DNA of 22,824 nucleotides from DATNFP01 sp035606335 (GCA_035606335.1 DATNFP010000118.1:1-22824), one strand, 5' to 3'; shown: positions 15,625-22,824, numbered from the stretch's first letter. Numbers and translations are program-made. Notes: generated by a model from the sequence alone, not told the origin.

Positions 15625-15638
15625 AGTTATTCGTTTTT

Positions 15639-16784
15639 TTATGTTAAGGCTTTATTCTCTAAAAATAATTCAGAAGCTATCTTATCTGCAAATAATTTTC
15701 CAGCATTTGTGAGCAGCAGTTTTTTATCTGTTTCAATCAGCCATTTTTTTTCCTGTGATGGGTAACTGGCTTGTATTATTTGTTTTGCAAGTGTACTATC
15801 CCATTCTGCTTCCACCTTAGCAAGGTCGGTTCCCCACATTGTACGTAGAGAGGTCATGATATATTCGTTGAGGTGTTGGATGGGAGTTAGTTTTTCTTCT
15901 TCGTAAGGAATAATATTCTCCTGTAGAATGCTTTTAAGATAAAGGGCATTATTGGCGATATTCCATCTGCGGTCATCACCATCGAATGAATGGGCAGAAG
16001 GGCCTATGCCGAGGTAGGGTAGCCCTTTCCAATAATTTGTGTTATGAATGGCGTGATGACCGGGAAGGGCTAAGTTGGAGATCTCATAATGGTCGTATCC
16101 CATAGTAGCAGCCTGCTCAATCAATATCTCAAATTGACCTGCTGCTTGCTCAGGGTCCACAGGAGATGTTTTCTTTTTCTGAATGGAGTGGTGCAGGGCG
16201 GTACCTTCTTCTACTGTTAGCGCATAGGCTGAAAAATGTAGTATTTGCAAAGAGCTAACCATAGATAGGTTATTTTTCCAATCTGCATCGGTAAGACCTG
16301 GCGTTCCATAAATGAGATCAATGCTTAGATTGCTAAATCCGGCATCTTGTGCAGCTTTTATAGCATAATCAGCTTGTTGGGCATTATGAGCACGATTCAT
16401 ATATCGCAGATCATTCTCCCTGAATGATTGCACGCCGATGCTAAAGCGATCGATAGGGGTGGTTCGTAATGATTTCAAGTATGACGTATCCAGGTCGTCG
16501 GGATTGGCTTCGAGGGTACATTCTTTAAGCTCATTAACCTGATAATGTTTGAAAATAAAGTCGAAAATCCTGTTAAGCTCATCTGCAGAGAGTAAAGAAG
16601 GGGTGCCACCACCGAAATAAATTGTTTCGATATTGGCACCCGTCAAATAATCTTTCTGCATTTCCAGTTCGCGAATGATAGCGTGCAGCATATCATCCTT
16701 CCTATTCAGCGAAGTGGAGAAATGAAAATTACAATAAGTACATGCTTGTTTGCAAAAAGGTATATGAATATAAATGCCGGCCAT
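15639..16784 (-). CDS. hemW: Radical-SAM heme chaperone HemW
   Basis: I place the start at the ATG at 16782-16784 (381 residues, beginning MAGIYIHIPFCKQAC). The open frame reaches a TTG at 16799, which is less likely; the family starts right before 'IYIHIPFC'. The Fe-S motif is C11-x3-C15-x2-C18, followed by N-F. The phenylalanine at position 20, where true HemN has a fourth cysteine, marks HemW rather than coproporphyrinogen dehydrogenase. GGGTPSLL, LEANPDDL, SIGVQSF and IDLIYGTPG are all present, plus the C-terminal HemN_C domain. HemW binds heme and passes it to client proteins such as respiratory enzymes. A TAACTTTG box lies about 29 bases before the ATG, and AGGA precedes the start at a suitable distance. 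Confidence 0.93.
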   Translation of the reverse strand: MAGIYIHIPFCKQACTYCNFHFSTSLNRKDDMLHAIIRELEMQKDYLTGANIETIYFGGGTPSLLSADELNRIFDFIFKHYQVNELKECTLEANPDDLDTSYLKSLRTTPIDRFSIGVQSFRENDLRYMNRAHNAQQADYAIKAAQDAGFSNLSIDLIYGTPGLTDADWKNNLSMVSSLQILHFSAYALTVEEGTALHHSIQKKKTSPVDPEQAAGQFEILIEQAATMGYDHYEISNLALPGHHAIHNTNYWKGLPYLGIGPSAHSFDGDDRRWNIANNALYLKSILQENIIPYEEEKLTPIQHLNEYIMTSLRTMWGTDLAKVEAEWDSTLAKQIIQASYPSQEKKWLIETDKKLLLTNAGKLFADKIASELFLENKALT

Positions 16785-16812
16785 TCTTTGGATCCTCAAG
16801 TATTATATCTGG

Positions 16813-16820
16813 CAAAGTTA
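16813..16820 (-). promoter_or_regulatory. -7 element of hemW
   Basis: The minus strand reads TAACTTTG followed by C, an exact TAnnTTTG box. The expected start is near 16808, giving a leader of about 23 bases. No TTTG -33 element is visible at the usual distance. Confidence 0.45.
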
Positions 16821-16862
16821 AGGCCATTGCGTTGCTATTGTTTGTAAAAAGTGTGATCTCAG

Positions 16863-17723
16863 CTATTTACCTGTTTGCAAAAACTCGTTTACCATTGCTA
16901 CGAAAAGGTCAGGTACCTGTGTGTTTTGGCCTGCAAACAAAGCTTCTCCAAGATATTCGCCATGAGCGCCGGGTAATATCGCCAAATGACAATCAGGTAT
17001 AAGGCGGTACATCTTAACTGCATGCTCGGGTGTGGTAACATCGTGGTCGCCTATTACGATAAATGCCGGGGCTTTTATTGACTTAATATCTTCGTCGCTC
17101 CAGTCTTTGAAATTTTCCATACGCTCAACATCCTTATGAAACATGTTTAGCAACTTTGTAGAATCGTGGTTTATTTTCATATACTCGTCCCTGTACAATT
17201 GCGGCATATCATTTAGCGTTGCTTTATTGAACCCCTGCCAAAAGCCAGGAAATGTTCCATCTCTTTTATAAAATGCAGAGGCTACAATGATCTTGTGTAC
17301 TTTTTCCGGGTGATTAATCGCCAACTCAAGAGTAGTATGCCCGCCATTGCTGAAACCCAATATGTCTGCACTGGAGATATCAAGCTGGCGCATCAGTTCA
17401 GCAACATCATCAGCATCCTGCTTAAAGGTTTCAGGAACGCTTCTTTGACCTGTATGGCCATGATTCTGCAACTCTATTGCAATGACCTTATGTGTTTTTG
17501 ATAAAGCAGGTAAGATCCTGCCGAAACTAGTGTAAATGGTAGAGCCTCCGCCATGTAATAGTATAAGCGGACTCCCAGTGCCATGGATCTCATAGTACAT
17601 CTTTATGCCGTTTACATCGGCATATTTGCCTTGTGCATTTGCCAGTGTTGTTGTCATAATTAATATTAAATTAAAAATGACGATTTTATTGATCTTCATA
17701 ATAGTTTTTTTAACTGAAATCAT
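16863..17723 (-). CDS. Exported alpha/beta hydrolase
   Basis: The protein (286 residues from the ATG at 17723, or 278 from the ATG at 17699) has a signal peptide, KINKIVIFNLILIMTTTLAN followed by AQG, so it is probably periplasmic. The hydrolase core has the oxyanion block LILLHGGGS (53-61), nucleophile S125 in GFSNGGHT, acid D228 in VIGDHDVTTPEHA and H254 in LPGAHGEY. These form a complete triad with the pattern of esterases/C-C hydrolases; the substrate is unknown. The upstream SRPBCC stop TAG is one base before the first ATG, which supports coupling. The second ATG gives a more typical signal peptide, so the start is uncertain by eight residues. It is the last gene of the arsR operon. Confidence 0.9.
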   Translation of the reverse strand: MISVKKTIMKINKIVIFNLILIMTTTLANAQGKYADVNGIKMYYEIHGTGSPLILLHGGGSTIYTSFGRILPALSKTHKVIAIELQNHGHTGQRSVPETFKQDADDVAELMRQLDISSADILGFSNGGHTTLELAINHPEKVHKIIVASAFYKRDGTFPGFWQGFNKATLNDMPQLYRDEYMKINHDSTKLLNMFHKDVERMENFKDWSDEDIKSIKAPAFIVIGDHDVTTPEHAVKMYRLIPDCHLAILPGAHGEYLGEALFAGQNTQVPDLFVAMVNEFLQTGK

Positions 17724-17724
17724 A

Positions 17725-18195
17725 CTAATTGCTCCGAGTATGCATGTTAGCCAGGTATAATTCGAGCTTATCTATATTTTGTTTTAAGCCTTCGACCGCT
17801 CCATTTTTTCTGGCTACCTCCATAAGTTGTTCTGCCGATTCGAAAAGCATATGCCAGTTGAGCAGCGTTTTTTCACCTTGTGCGATAAAGTCGATAGTGA
17901 AAACTATTTTAGGTTCGGAAACATGATCAAAAACAAGTCGTTTGTTTTTAATAATCTCTCTGAATATGCTTTTGTTGTCATAATTGGTTCCATCAGGTCC
18001 GTGCATGATGAAATCCCATTTACCACCCGGTATCACATTCATTTCTGCGATGGTGTTAGTAAACCCATCAGGTCCCCACCAGTTGGCAATATGTTCAGGA
18101 TCTGTAAACATTTCCCAAACTAACTCTACAGGAGCGTTGAAAGTTCTTGATATAAAAAGCTCCCTGTCTTTAGTGTTACTTTTTTTGTTTTCCAT
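17725..18195 (-). CDS. SRPBCC/AHSA1-family protein in an arsR operon
   Basis: The 156-residue protein is of the activator-of-Hsp90-ATPase-like START superfamily: ELFISRTFNAPVELVWEMFT (13-32), DPEHIANWWGPDGFTNTIAE, VIPGGKWDFIMHGPDGTNYD, and FEHV-type strands before LLNWHMLFESAEQ. Such proteins bind hydrophobic ligands in an internal cavity. No signal peptide is present, so it is cytosolic. Its start overlaps the end of the arsR-type gene by 20 bases, the classical arrangement of this repressor-SRPBCC pair. Its stop is followed one base later by the first possible start of the hydrolase gene. The ligand is unknown. Confidence 0.92.
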   Translation of the reverse strand: MENKKSNTKDRELFISRTFNAPVELVWEMFTDPEHIANWWGPDGFTNTIAEMNVIPGGKWDFIMHGPDGTNYDNKSIFREIIKNKRLVFDHVSEPKIVFTIDFIAQGEKTLLNWHMLFESAEQLMEVARKNGAVEGLKQNIDKLELYLANMHTRSN

Positions 18196-18517
18196 CTCTT
18201 TGTTTTTTTATTTTTTCCATATAGATCTCTAATGCATCTAATTTCTTTTCGAAATGCTGCCGGTATTGCTCTACCCATAGAAATACTTCACCAAGCTGCT
18301 CCAGATGTGCTTTACACAAACGTTCCCTCCCTTGCTGTTTAACATCCAGCAAGCCACAATCGATCAACACCTGGATGTGCAGTGATATGGCCTGGCGGCT
18401 CATGTCAAATTTTTCAGCAATTGCGTTTACATTATGTGATTCGGAGGCAACCATATTGATGATCGCTCTTCGCGTGGGATCGGCTATAGCCTGGTATACA
18501 TCGCGCCTTGTTTTCAT
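18176..18517 (-). CDS. ArsR-family winged-helix repressor
   Basis: I place the start at the ATG at 18515-18517 (113 residues, MKTRRDVYQAIADPTRRAII). The reading frame is open to 18553, but the extra residues would be encoded by the operator DNA. The fold is a typical ArsR winged helix: IADPTRRAI (11-19), the recognition region VNAIAEKFDMSRQAISLHIQ (30-49) and the wing around LLDVKQQGRERL. The Cys metal box (ELCVCDL) of metal sensors is absent, so it is not a classical arsenic/cadmium sensor. The tail is lysine-rich. It overlaps the SRPBCC gene by 20 bases. Two palindromes in its own promoter point to autoregulation. Confidence 0.93.
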   Translation of the reverse strand: MKTRRDVYQAIADPTRRAIINMVASESHNVNAIAEKFDMSRQAISLHIQVLIDCGLLDVKQQGRERLCKAHLEQLGEVFLWVEQYRQHFEKKLDALEIYMEKIKKQRDGKQKK

Positions 18518-18523
18518 AATTAT

Positions 18524-18539
18524 GCAAGTAAGTGCTTGC
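18524..18539. promoter_or_regulatory. Operator 1 (GCAAG-N6-CTTGC) of the arsR operon
   Basis: GCAAG TAAGTG CTTGC is an interrupted palindrome, extended by one T-A pair on each side to TGCAAG...CTTGCA. It lies between the -7 box and the arsR start codon, over the expected transcription start. The same GCAAG-N6-CTTGC half-site arrangement recurs at 18550-18565. Confidence 0.75.
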
Positions 18540-18570
18540 AAATATATATGCAAGTATTCACTTGCGCAAA
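18539..18570 (-). promoter_or_regulatory. Promoter of the arsR-SRPBCC-hydrolase operon
   Basis: On the minus strand TTTG (18567-18570) is followed after 20 bases by TATATTTG (18539-18546), an exact TAnnTTTG box followed by C. The expected start is near 18533, about 16 bases before the arsR ATG. The -7 box abuts operator 1 and the spacer encloses operator 2. Confidence 0.7.
18550..18565. promoter_or_regulatory. Operator 2 (GCAAG-N6-CTTGC) of the arsR operon
   Basis: GCAAG TATTCA CTTGC repeats the half-sites of operator 1, 26 bases away (direct repeat ATGCAAGTA at 18522-18530 and 18548-18556). It fills the spacer between the -33 and -7 boxes, so bound repressor would block polymerase. Confidence 0.75.
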
Positions 18571-18615
18571 TTTTTTAAGAAAAACCATAAAATAGGATGA
18601 ACAATTTCATATTAT

Positions 18616-18623
18616 TAACTTTG
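18616..18623 (+). promoter_or_regulatory. -7 element of the DUF4271-hemD unit
   Basis: TAACTTTG, followed by C, is an exact TAnnTTTG box 12 bases before the ATG at 18636. A start near 18629 would leave a leader of about seven bases. It lies downstream of the first in-frame ATG (18597), which argues against that codon being the start. Confidence 0.45.
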
Positions 18624-18635
18624 CAAGCGCAGGCT

Positions 18636-19520
18636 ATGCGATTTCCCCGAAACGGCTCGAGATTTATTATAATTATTTTGTTATTGCTCTTTGTTCAATC
18701 TGCAGAGGGTAAGGTAAAAGCTATTCATTATGGGTTGTCGCCGGTAACAGACAGTGTAGCTCAGGCTAAATCAAATCATTTTATAGATAGTTTTTTTTAT
18801 GTGTTGCCACAATTGGCAAGTAAAAACGTTGTGATAGGTATATCCCAACCTCACATTTATGTAGATAAGACCAGCGATTTCTACCTAATACTGTCTATGT
18901 GCCTTCTTTTGGGCCTCATAAGATTTAGCGACAGGCGATATTTCAGCAGCCTTTGGAGGGCTTTTACCAATCCAACCTTAAGTAACAGGCAGCTTAAAGA
19001 CCAACTGCAGGGAGCTACCTTACCCAATTTTCTCATGAATTTATTTTTCACCATATCAGGGGGCGCTTATATCTATTATGTGGCAAAATCCTTTACTCCC
19101 CAACGTCCGGAGGGCATTCCCCCGTCTTTGCTAATAGTAATGCTGATAGCAGGAATGATGGTTATTTACCTAGCAAAATATGCGGCAATACGCTTTAGCG
19201 GATGGGCTTTCAGAGTTGAGGGGGTTACTGACCATTACTTATTTAATGTTTTTTTAATAAATAAGATCATAGCAATAAGCCTCCTGCCGTTTACCATTCT
19301 CCTGGCATTTGCCACACCCGCTTTTGCCAGCCCTATAGTGATAGTTTCTTTTATCTTAACCGGGCTGTTATTAATAAACAGATATACCAGATCGTGGCAG
19401 GTATTTGGATCTTTTTTTCAGTACAGCAAATTCCATTTTTTTACGTACCTTTGCGCCTCGGAATTGTTGCCTCTGGCACTGTTGATGAAGCTACTGGTAC
19501 GAGGACTATTACATCACTGA
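18636..19520 (+). CDS. DUF4271 membrane protein
   Basis: I place the start at the ATG at 18636 (294 residues); an in-frame ATG at 18597 adds 13 residues, but a -7 box lies between the two. The N-terminus is a signal-peptide-like segment: MRFPRNGSRF, then IIIILLLLFVQSAEG. After a soluble stretch come several membrane helices, about 81-96, 131-150, 164-185, 205-228 and 232-247, plus a final one near 270-288. The pattern LLLGLIRFSDRRYF...LWRAFTNPTLSNRQL...PNFLMNLFFTISGG matches the Bacteroidota-specific DUF4271 family, whose function is unknown to me. The family commonly sits directly before hemD, as it does here (64 bases), suggesting co-transcription. Confidence 0.85.
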   Translation: MRFPRNGSRFIIIILLLLFVQSAEGKVKAIHYGLSPVTDSVAQAKSNHFIDSFFYVLPQLASKNVVIGISQPHIYVDKTSDFYLILSMCLLLGLIRFSDRRYFSSLWRAFTNPTLSNRQLKDQLQGATLPNFLMNLFFTISGGAYIYYVAKSFTPQRPEGIPPSLLIVMLIAGMMVIYLAKYAAIRFSGWAFRVEGVTDHYLFNVFLINKIIAISLLPFTILLAFATPAFASPIVIVSFILTGLLLINRYTRSWQVFGSFFQYSKFHFFTYLCASELLPLALLMKLLVRGLLHH

Positions 19521-19584
19521 TAAGATTGAAAAAACCCCGAACCATGGCATTGTTAACCAACTAACCGTTTTTTTACGACCCCAT

Positions 19585-20382
19585 ATGGCCAAAGCTGATC
19601 AAACATTAAGTAAAGGCACTGAGAAAAAGGAACTCAAGGTCAACACAATCCTGATTACACAACCACGCCCTGATACGGAGAAATCACCTTATTACGACCT
19701 TGCTAAAAAGTATGATCTGAAACTTGAGTTTCACCCGTTCATACGTGTAGAAGGCCTTAGTGGCAAGGAGTTCAGGAAACAACGTGTTGACATAGCCGAA
19801 TATACTGCCATCATTTTTACAAGCCGCAATGGTGTGGATCACTTTTTCCGCATTTGTGAAGAGCTGAAAGTAAAAGTATCGCAGGATATGAAATACTTCT
19901 GTATAACGGAGGCGGTAGCGCTGTATCTGCAAAAATTTATCCTGTACCGTAAACGCAAAGTATTTTTTTCTGCCGACGGTACTACGGAAGGATTGCTGGA
20001 AGTAATTGGCAAGCATAAGACGAATGAGAAATTTATCCTTCCCACTTCGGACAACGCAAAAAATGACATAGCACAATACCTGATCAGGAACAAAATAGAG
20101 TTTGCTGAAGCTACATTGTATCGTACTGTGTCTAACGATATTACGCCTGTAATGAAGGATAGCTACGATATGATTGTGTTTTTCAGCCCGTTTAGTGTGC
20201 ACACATTGTTTGAACATAATCCAACTTATAAGCAGAATGGCACGCTAATCGGAGCCTTCGGCCCTACAACCTCAAAGGCAGTGGAAGATTCCGGTTTGCG
20301 TCTGGATGTAAAAGCTCCTGCTCCAAATGCACCATCAATGGTATCAGCTCTGGAAAAATATATTTCAGAAACAAGGAAATAA
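19585..20382 (+). CDS. hemD: Uroporphyrinogen-III synthase
   Basis: HemD closes hydroxymethylbilane to uroporphyrinogen III in tetrapyrrole synthesis. The 265-residue protein shows the family's two-lobed pattern: NTILITQPRPDTEKSPYYDL, then FHPFIRVEGLSGKEF, YTAIIFTSRNGVDHFFRI, YFCITEAVALYLQKF, FFSADGTTEGLLEVI, ILPTSDNAKNDIAQYLIRN, LYRTVSND and FFSPFSVHTLFEHNP. It closes with GAFGPTTSKAVEDSGLRLD. The family is poorly conserved, but the TSRNGV and FGPTTSKAV-type blocks are convincing. It follows the DUF4271 gene and is ended by a hairpin terminator. No other tetrapyrrole-synthesis gene adjoins it; hemW is a separate unit. Confidence 0.92.
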   Translation: MAKADQTLSKGTEKKELKVNTILITQPRPDTEKSPYYDLAKKYDLKLEFHPFIRVEGLSGKEFRKQRVDIAEYTAIIFTSRNGVDHFFRICEELKVKVSQDMKYFCITEAVALYLQKFILYRKRKVFFSADGTTEGLLEVIGKHKTNEKFILPTSDNAKNDIAQYLIRNKIEFAEATLYRTVSNDITPVMKDSYDMIVFFSPFSVHTLFEHNPTYKQNGTLIGAFGPTTSKAVEDSGLRLDVKAPAPNAPSMVSALEKYISETRK

Positions 20383-20404
20383 TACTTTATAGATTAATGA
20401 TTTG

Positions 20405-20440
20405 AATGGCTCAATTTTCCGATTGGGCCATTTCTAATTT
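20405..20440 (+). terminator. Intrinsic terminator after hemD
   Basis: AATGGCTCAAT (20405-20415) pairs with ATTGGGCCATT (20422-20432) in an 11-bp stem with one T-G pair and a six-base loop TTTCCG. TTCTAATTT follows. It begins 23 bases after the hemD stop. The U-tract is imperfect. Confidence 0.6.
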
Positions 20441-20551
20441 GACAATTCGATAATAAGCGGATGAAATTGACATAGTTACATTCATTTGCGGATTTGGTAA
20501 TTTGGCAATTGATTATTTTTCTTTTCTATAATCAACTTAAACGATCGAGAT

Positions 20552-22576
20552 ATGCCTAACAGACTGATACGTGAACAAAGCCCTTATTTGCTGCAACACG
20601 CCAATAATCCGGTTGATTGGTATGCGTGGGGGGATGAACCGTTTGAACGGGCTAAAATGGAAAATAAACCGGTATTAATCAGTATCGGGTATGCGGCATG
20701 CCATTGGTGTCATGTTATGGAACGTGAAAGTTTTGAAGATGAGACTACTGCTGCGTATATGAACGAGCATTTCATCAATATAAAGGTGGACAGGGAAGAG
20801 CACCCTGATGTGGATCATATGTACATGGACGCTGTGCAGGCAATAAGCGGCAGCGGAGGGTGGCCACTGAATGTATTTGTAACTCCTGAAAGAATACCAT
20901 TTTATGGAGGTACTTACTATCCTCCAAGGCCCGCATACAACAGGCCATCGTGGGTACAACTATTGAACAGGATCAGCGAATTGTGGGAAAAACAAAAAGA
21001 TGATGTAACCGCACAGGCAAAGCAAATGATACAATATTTGCAGCAGGCATCTAAAATAGCGACAAACAAAGAGGCAACAACATGGGATATCAATACTTGC
21101 CGAAAGACGGCTGATACACTATTAAACCATGCTGATAAAGAATTTGGCGGGTTTGGGATAGCTCCAAAGTTCCCGGGCACAATGGCTATTAATTTTTTAT
21201 TAGAGCACTATCATTTTACCAAATATGAACCTGCTTTGAAGCAGGCATTGCTGAGCCTTGATGCAATGATAAAAGGGGGTATATACGACCAGATAGGAGG
21301 AGGGTTTGCACGATATGCTACAGATGCAAAATGGCTGGTACCACATTTTGAGAAGATGCTTTATGATAATGCGCTTTTGATATCTGCGCTATGTGATGGA
21401 TATAGTATAACGAAGAACCCGATCTACAAAAAGATAATTGAAGAGACGATCACCTTTACCGAACGAGAACTGAAAGACCCAACCGGCGGCTATTATAGCG
21501 CTCTTGATGCAGATAGTGAAGGTGAAGAAGGGAAGTACTACACATGGACATGGGAAGAGTGGATAAATGCACTAGGTGAAAATGATAAAATAGCTGCTGC
21601 ATATTTTGGTATAAACAAAGAAGGGAATTGGGAACACACGAATATTTTACATGTAGCTAAAAGCGTAGAAGAGATTGCAGATGAAGAAAATATTTCGAAA
21701 GAGGAAATAAACCAACATATAGAAAAAGTAAAACAAAAATTATTTGCAAAAAGACAAAAAAGAGTACGTCCGCTTACTGATGATAAGAGCCTGCTATCGT
21801 GGAATGCCTTGATGAATATAGCGTTGTCGAAGTCTGCAATTGTACTGCAACGTGAGGAATATCTTGAGCTGGCGGCCAAACATATGCAGTGGATGCTCCT
21901 TCAATTCAGGAAAGAAAATGAATTGATGCATACGTGGAAAAATGGCATAGCTAAAATAAATGCAAACCTTGATGATTACGCGTACCTGATACAGGCGTTA
22001 TTGCAGCTTGGCTCTGCTACAGACGATAATACATGGATACAGCAGGCTAATGAACTTGCGCAAATGGTAGAAAATGATTTTTTGCATGAAGAGGGGAGTT
22101 TCTTTTACTATACATCGGATAAACAAACTGATATTCCTGTGCGGAAAGTGGATATGTATGATGGTGCAATACCATCGGCAAATGCGATGATGGCACATAA
22201 TCTTTTGTTGCTTGGACAATGTATGGAACGCAGCGAGTGGATAGAGCGGGCGGCATATATGGTGCAACAGATGGCAGCAAATGCCTTGCGGTACACTTCT
22301 TCTTTTGGATATTGGAGCCTGCTGCTGCAACGATATGCAGTGGGAATAAAATTAGTGATAGCCGCAGGAAAAGCAGCTTCTGATAAATCCGATCTCCTAA
22401 AAAAACATTTTATACCACAATGTTTTCTGCTCACTTCAAAAAAAGAAATATCTGAATTACCAATATTGGAGGCTAAATTTTTTAACAATGAAATCCTTAT
22501 ATTTGTATGTACACAGCAGGCATGCTTAAAGCCTGTAAGTAATATTGACGAAGCACTACACTTAATTAATCAGTGA
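20552..22576 (+). CDS. Thioredoxin-domain protein, YyaL/SSP411 (DUF255) family
   Basis: The 674-residue protein has the normal length of the family. Residues 1-165 form a thioredoxin-like domain: NRLIREQSPYLLQHANNPVD, PVLISIGYAACHWCHVMERE with the redox-type pair C50-x-x-C53, and VDREEHPDVDHMY. It also has SGSGGWPLNVFVTP and FYGGTYYPP. The rest (about 190-660) is an alpha-barrel related to N-acylglucosamine 2-epimerase and six-hairpin glycosidases: FPGTMAINFLLEHYH, GGIYDQIGGGFARYATD, PHFEKMLYDNALL, YYSALDADSEGEEGKYYTW and SWNALMNIALS. No signal peptide is present, so it is cytosolic. The biochemical role of the family is unclear. It forms a single-gene unit after the hemD terminator. Confidence 0.93.
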   Translation: MPNRLIREQSPYLLQHANNPVDWYAWGDEPFERAKMENKPVLISIGYAACHWCHVMERESFEDETTAAYMNEHFINIKVDREEHPDVDHMYMDAVQAISGSGGWPLNVFVTPERIPFYGGTYYPPRPAYNRPSWVQLLNRISELWEKQKDDVTAQAKQMIQYLQQASKIATNKEATTWDINTCRKTADTLLNHADKEFGGFGIAPKFPGTMAINFLLEHYHFTKYEPALKQALLSLDAMIKGGIYDQIGGGFARYATDAKWLVPHFEKMLYDNALLISALCDGYSITKNPIYKKIIEETITFTERELKDPTGGYYSALDADSEGEEGKYYTWTWEEWINALGENDKIAAAYFGINKEGNWEHTNILHVAKSVEEIADEENISKEEINQHIEKVKQKLFAKRQKRVRPLTDDKSLLSWNALMNIALSKSAIVLQREEYLELAAKHMQWMLLQFRKENELMHTWKNGIAKINANLDDYAYLIQALLQLGSATDDNTWIQQANELAQMVENDFLHEEGSFFYYTSDKQTDIPVRKVDMYDGAIPSANAMMAHNLLLLGQCMERSEWIERAAYMVQQMAANALRYTSSFGYWSLLLQRYAVGIKLVIAAGKAASDKSDLLKKHFIPQCFLLTSKKEISELPILEAKFFNNEILIFVCTQQACLKPVSNIDEALHLINQ

Positions 22577-22765
22577 AAATATTGGTACTCAAAAGACTTT
22601 ACTCAAAAAATAATAGTCCAAAAAACTTAACAAATTTTTTTTTGAGACTTGCATTTTTGGAAAAAACTTTAAATATTGTGCATCGGTTCGGTAGTAAATA
22701 TTACTTCTTAGCCAAAAAAATTACATTATTTGCCTAAACGCAGAAAAAACAACAACGACAGTAGT

Positions 22766-22824
22766 ATGAAACAATTTTCCCTGAAGATCTCGGCTGTAGC
22801 ATTACTCGCACTGGCTGCAAGCTG
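22766..22824 (+). CDS. Start of a probable lipoprotein gene (cut by right edge)
   Basis: Nineteen codons are visible from the ATG at 22766: MKQFSLKISAVALLALAAS, and the window then ends with TG, which would be completed as Cys by T or C. That makes a lipobox LAAS-C after a basic, hydrophobic signal sequence, so a lipoprotein is likely. Nothing can be said about its function. The 189 bases before it are A+T-rich and contain no exact TAnnTTTG box. Confidence 0.6.
   Translation, partial: MKQFSLKISAVALLALAAS

Noticed and set aside
19446..19453. TACCTTTG box inside the DUF4271 gene, 132 bases before hemD
   Set aside because: It encodes the conserved residues Tyr-Leu-Cys of the protein, lacks a -33 partner, and such a box is expected several times by chance in a window of this size.
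20436..20515. Repeated 'ATTTGRCAATT'-like words between hemD and the YyaL-type gene
   Set aside because: The words are short and imperfect and show no regular period; they may be a decayed simple repeat, but I cannot support a defined element.
1..22824. CRISPR arrays, insertion sequences, integrases, toxin-antitoxin pairs or a defence island
   Set aside because: No regularly spaced identical repeats, transposase or nuclease motifs, or terminal inverted repeats were seen. The gene content is housekeeping plus small accessory operons.

Overview
The window looks like chromosomal DNA from a member of the Bacteroidota, most likely a Chitinophagaceae-type bacterium. It is A+T-rich. Shine-Dalgarno sequences are mostly weak or absent. 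At least six transcription units carry the Bacteroidota -7 element TAnnTTTG, always followed by C. Phylum-typical genes are present: a DUF4271 membrane protein next to uroporphyrinogen-III synthase, a glycosyltransferase 2 protein fused to a degenerate glycosylphosphotransferase module, and 'C-K-K' type lipoproteins. The species cannot be named from this sequence.

Layout, left to right. (1) 1-1328, minus: the start and most of a secreted phosphoesterase lipoprotein of the AcpA/phospholipase C family, cut by the left edge. (2) 1519-4173, minus: a tightly coupled pair of a soluble three-PAS histidine kinase and a single-domain response regulator. (3) 4626-7519: a MidA-type methyltransferase (GTG start), a bleomycin-resistance-like VOC protein, a small membrane protein and a TauE/SafE-type permease. 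(4) 7581-7751: tRNA-Asn(GTT) with its own promoter and terminator. (5) 7736-10806, minus: the large GT2 fusion and a membrane-anchored SRPBCC-GyrI fusion. (6) 10944-13853: rlmN facing fabG-fabH. (7) 13854-14330: a gene-free stretch with TTTCCC motifs and a degenerate repeat pair. (8) 14331-16784, minus: an unknown exported protein, then hemW followed closely by a DUF985 cupin gene. (9) 16863-18517, minus: an ArsR-type repressor, an AHSA1/SRPBCC protein and an exported alpha/beta hydrolase, read from a promoter that carries two copies of one palindrome. (10) 18636-20382, plus: DUF4271 gene and hemD, ended by a hairpin. (11) 20552-22576, plus: a YyaL/SSP411-type thioredoxin-domain protein. (12) 22766 to the right edge: the first codons of a probable lipoprotein.

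Most of the content is housekeeping: heme synthesis (hemD, hemW), type II fatty-acid synthesis (fabG, fabH), rRNA methylation (rlmN) and a tRNA. Between these lie small accessory operons. I see no CRISPR array, insertion sequence, integrase, phage gene or recognisable defence island. The most unusual items are the GT2 protein whose second half is a glycosylphosphotransferase with its catalytic core removed, the arsR promoter with twin operators in the spacer and at the -7/start region, the apparently leaderless rlmN transcript, and the repeat/TTTCCC region upstream of fabG.
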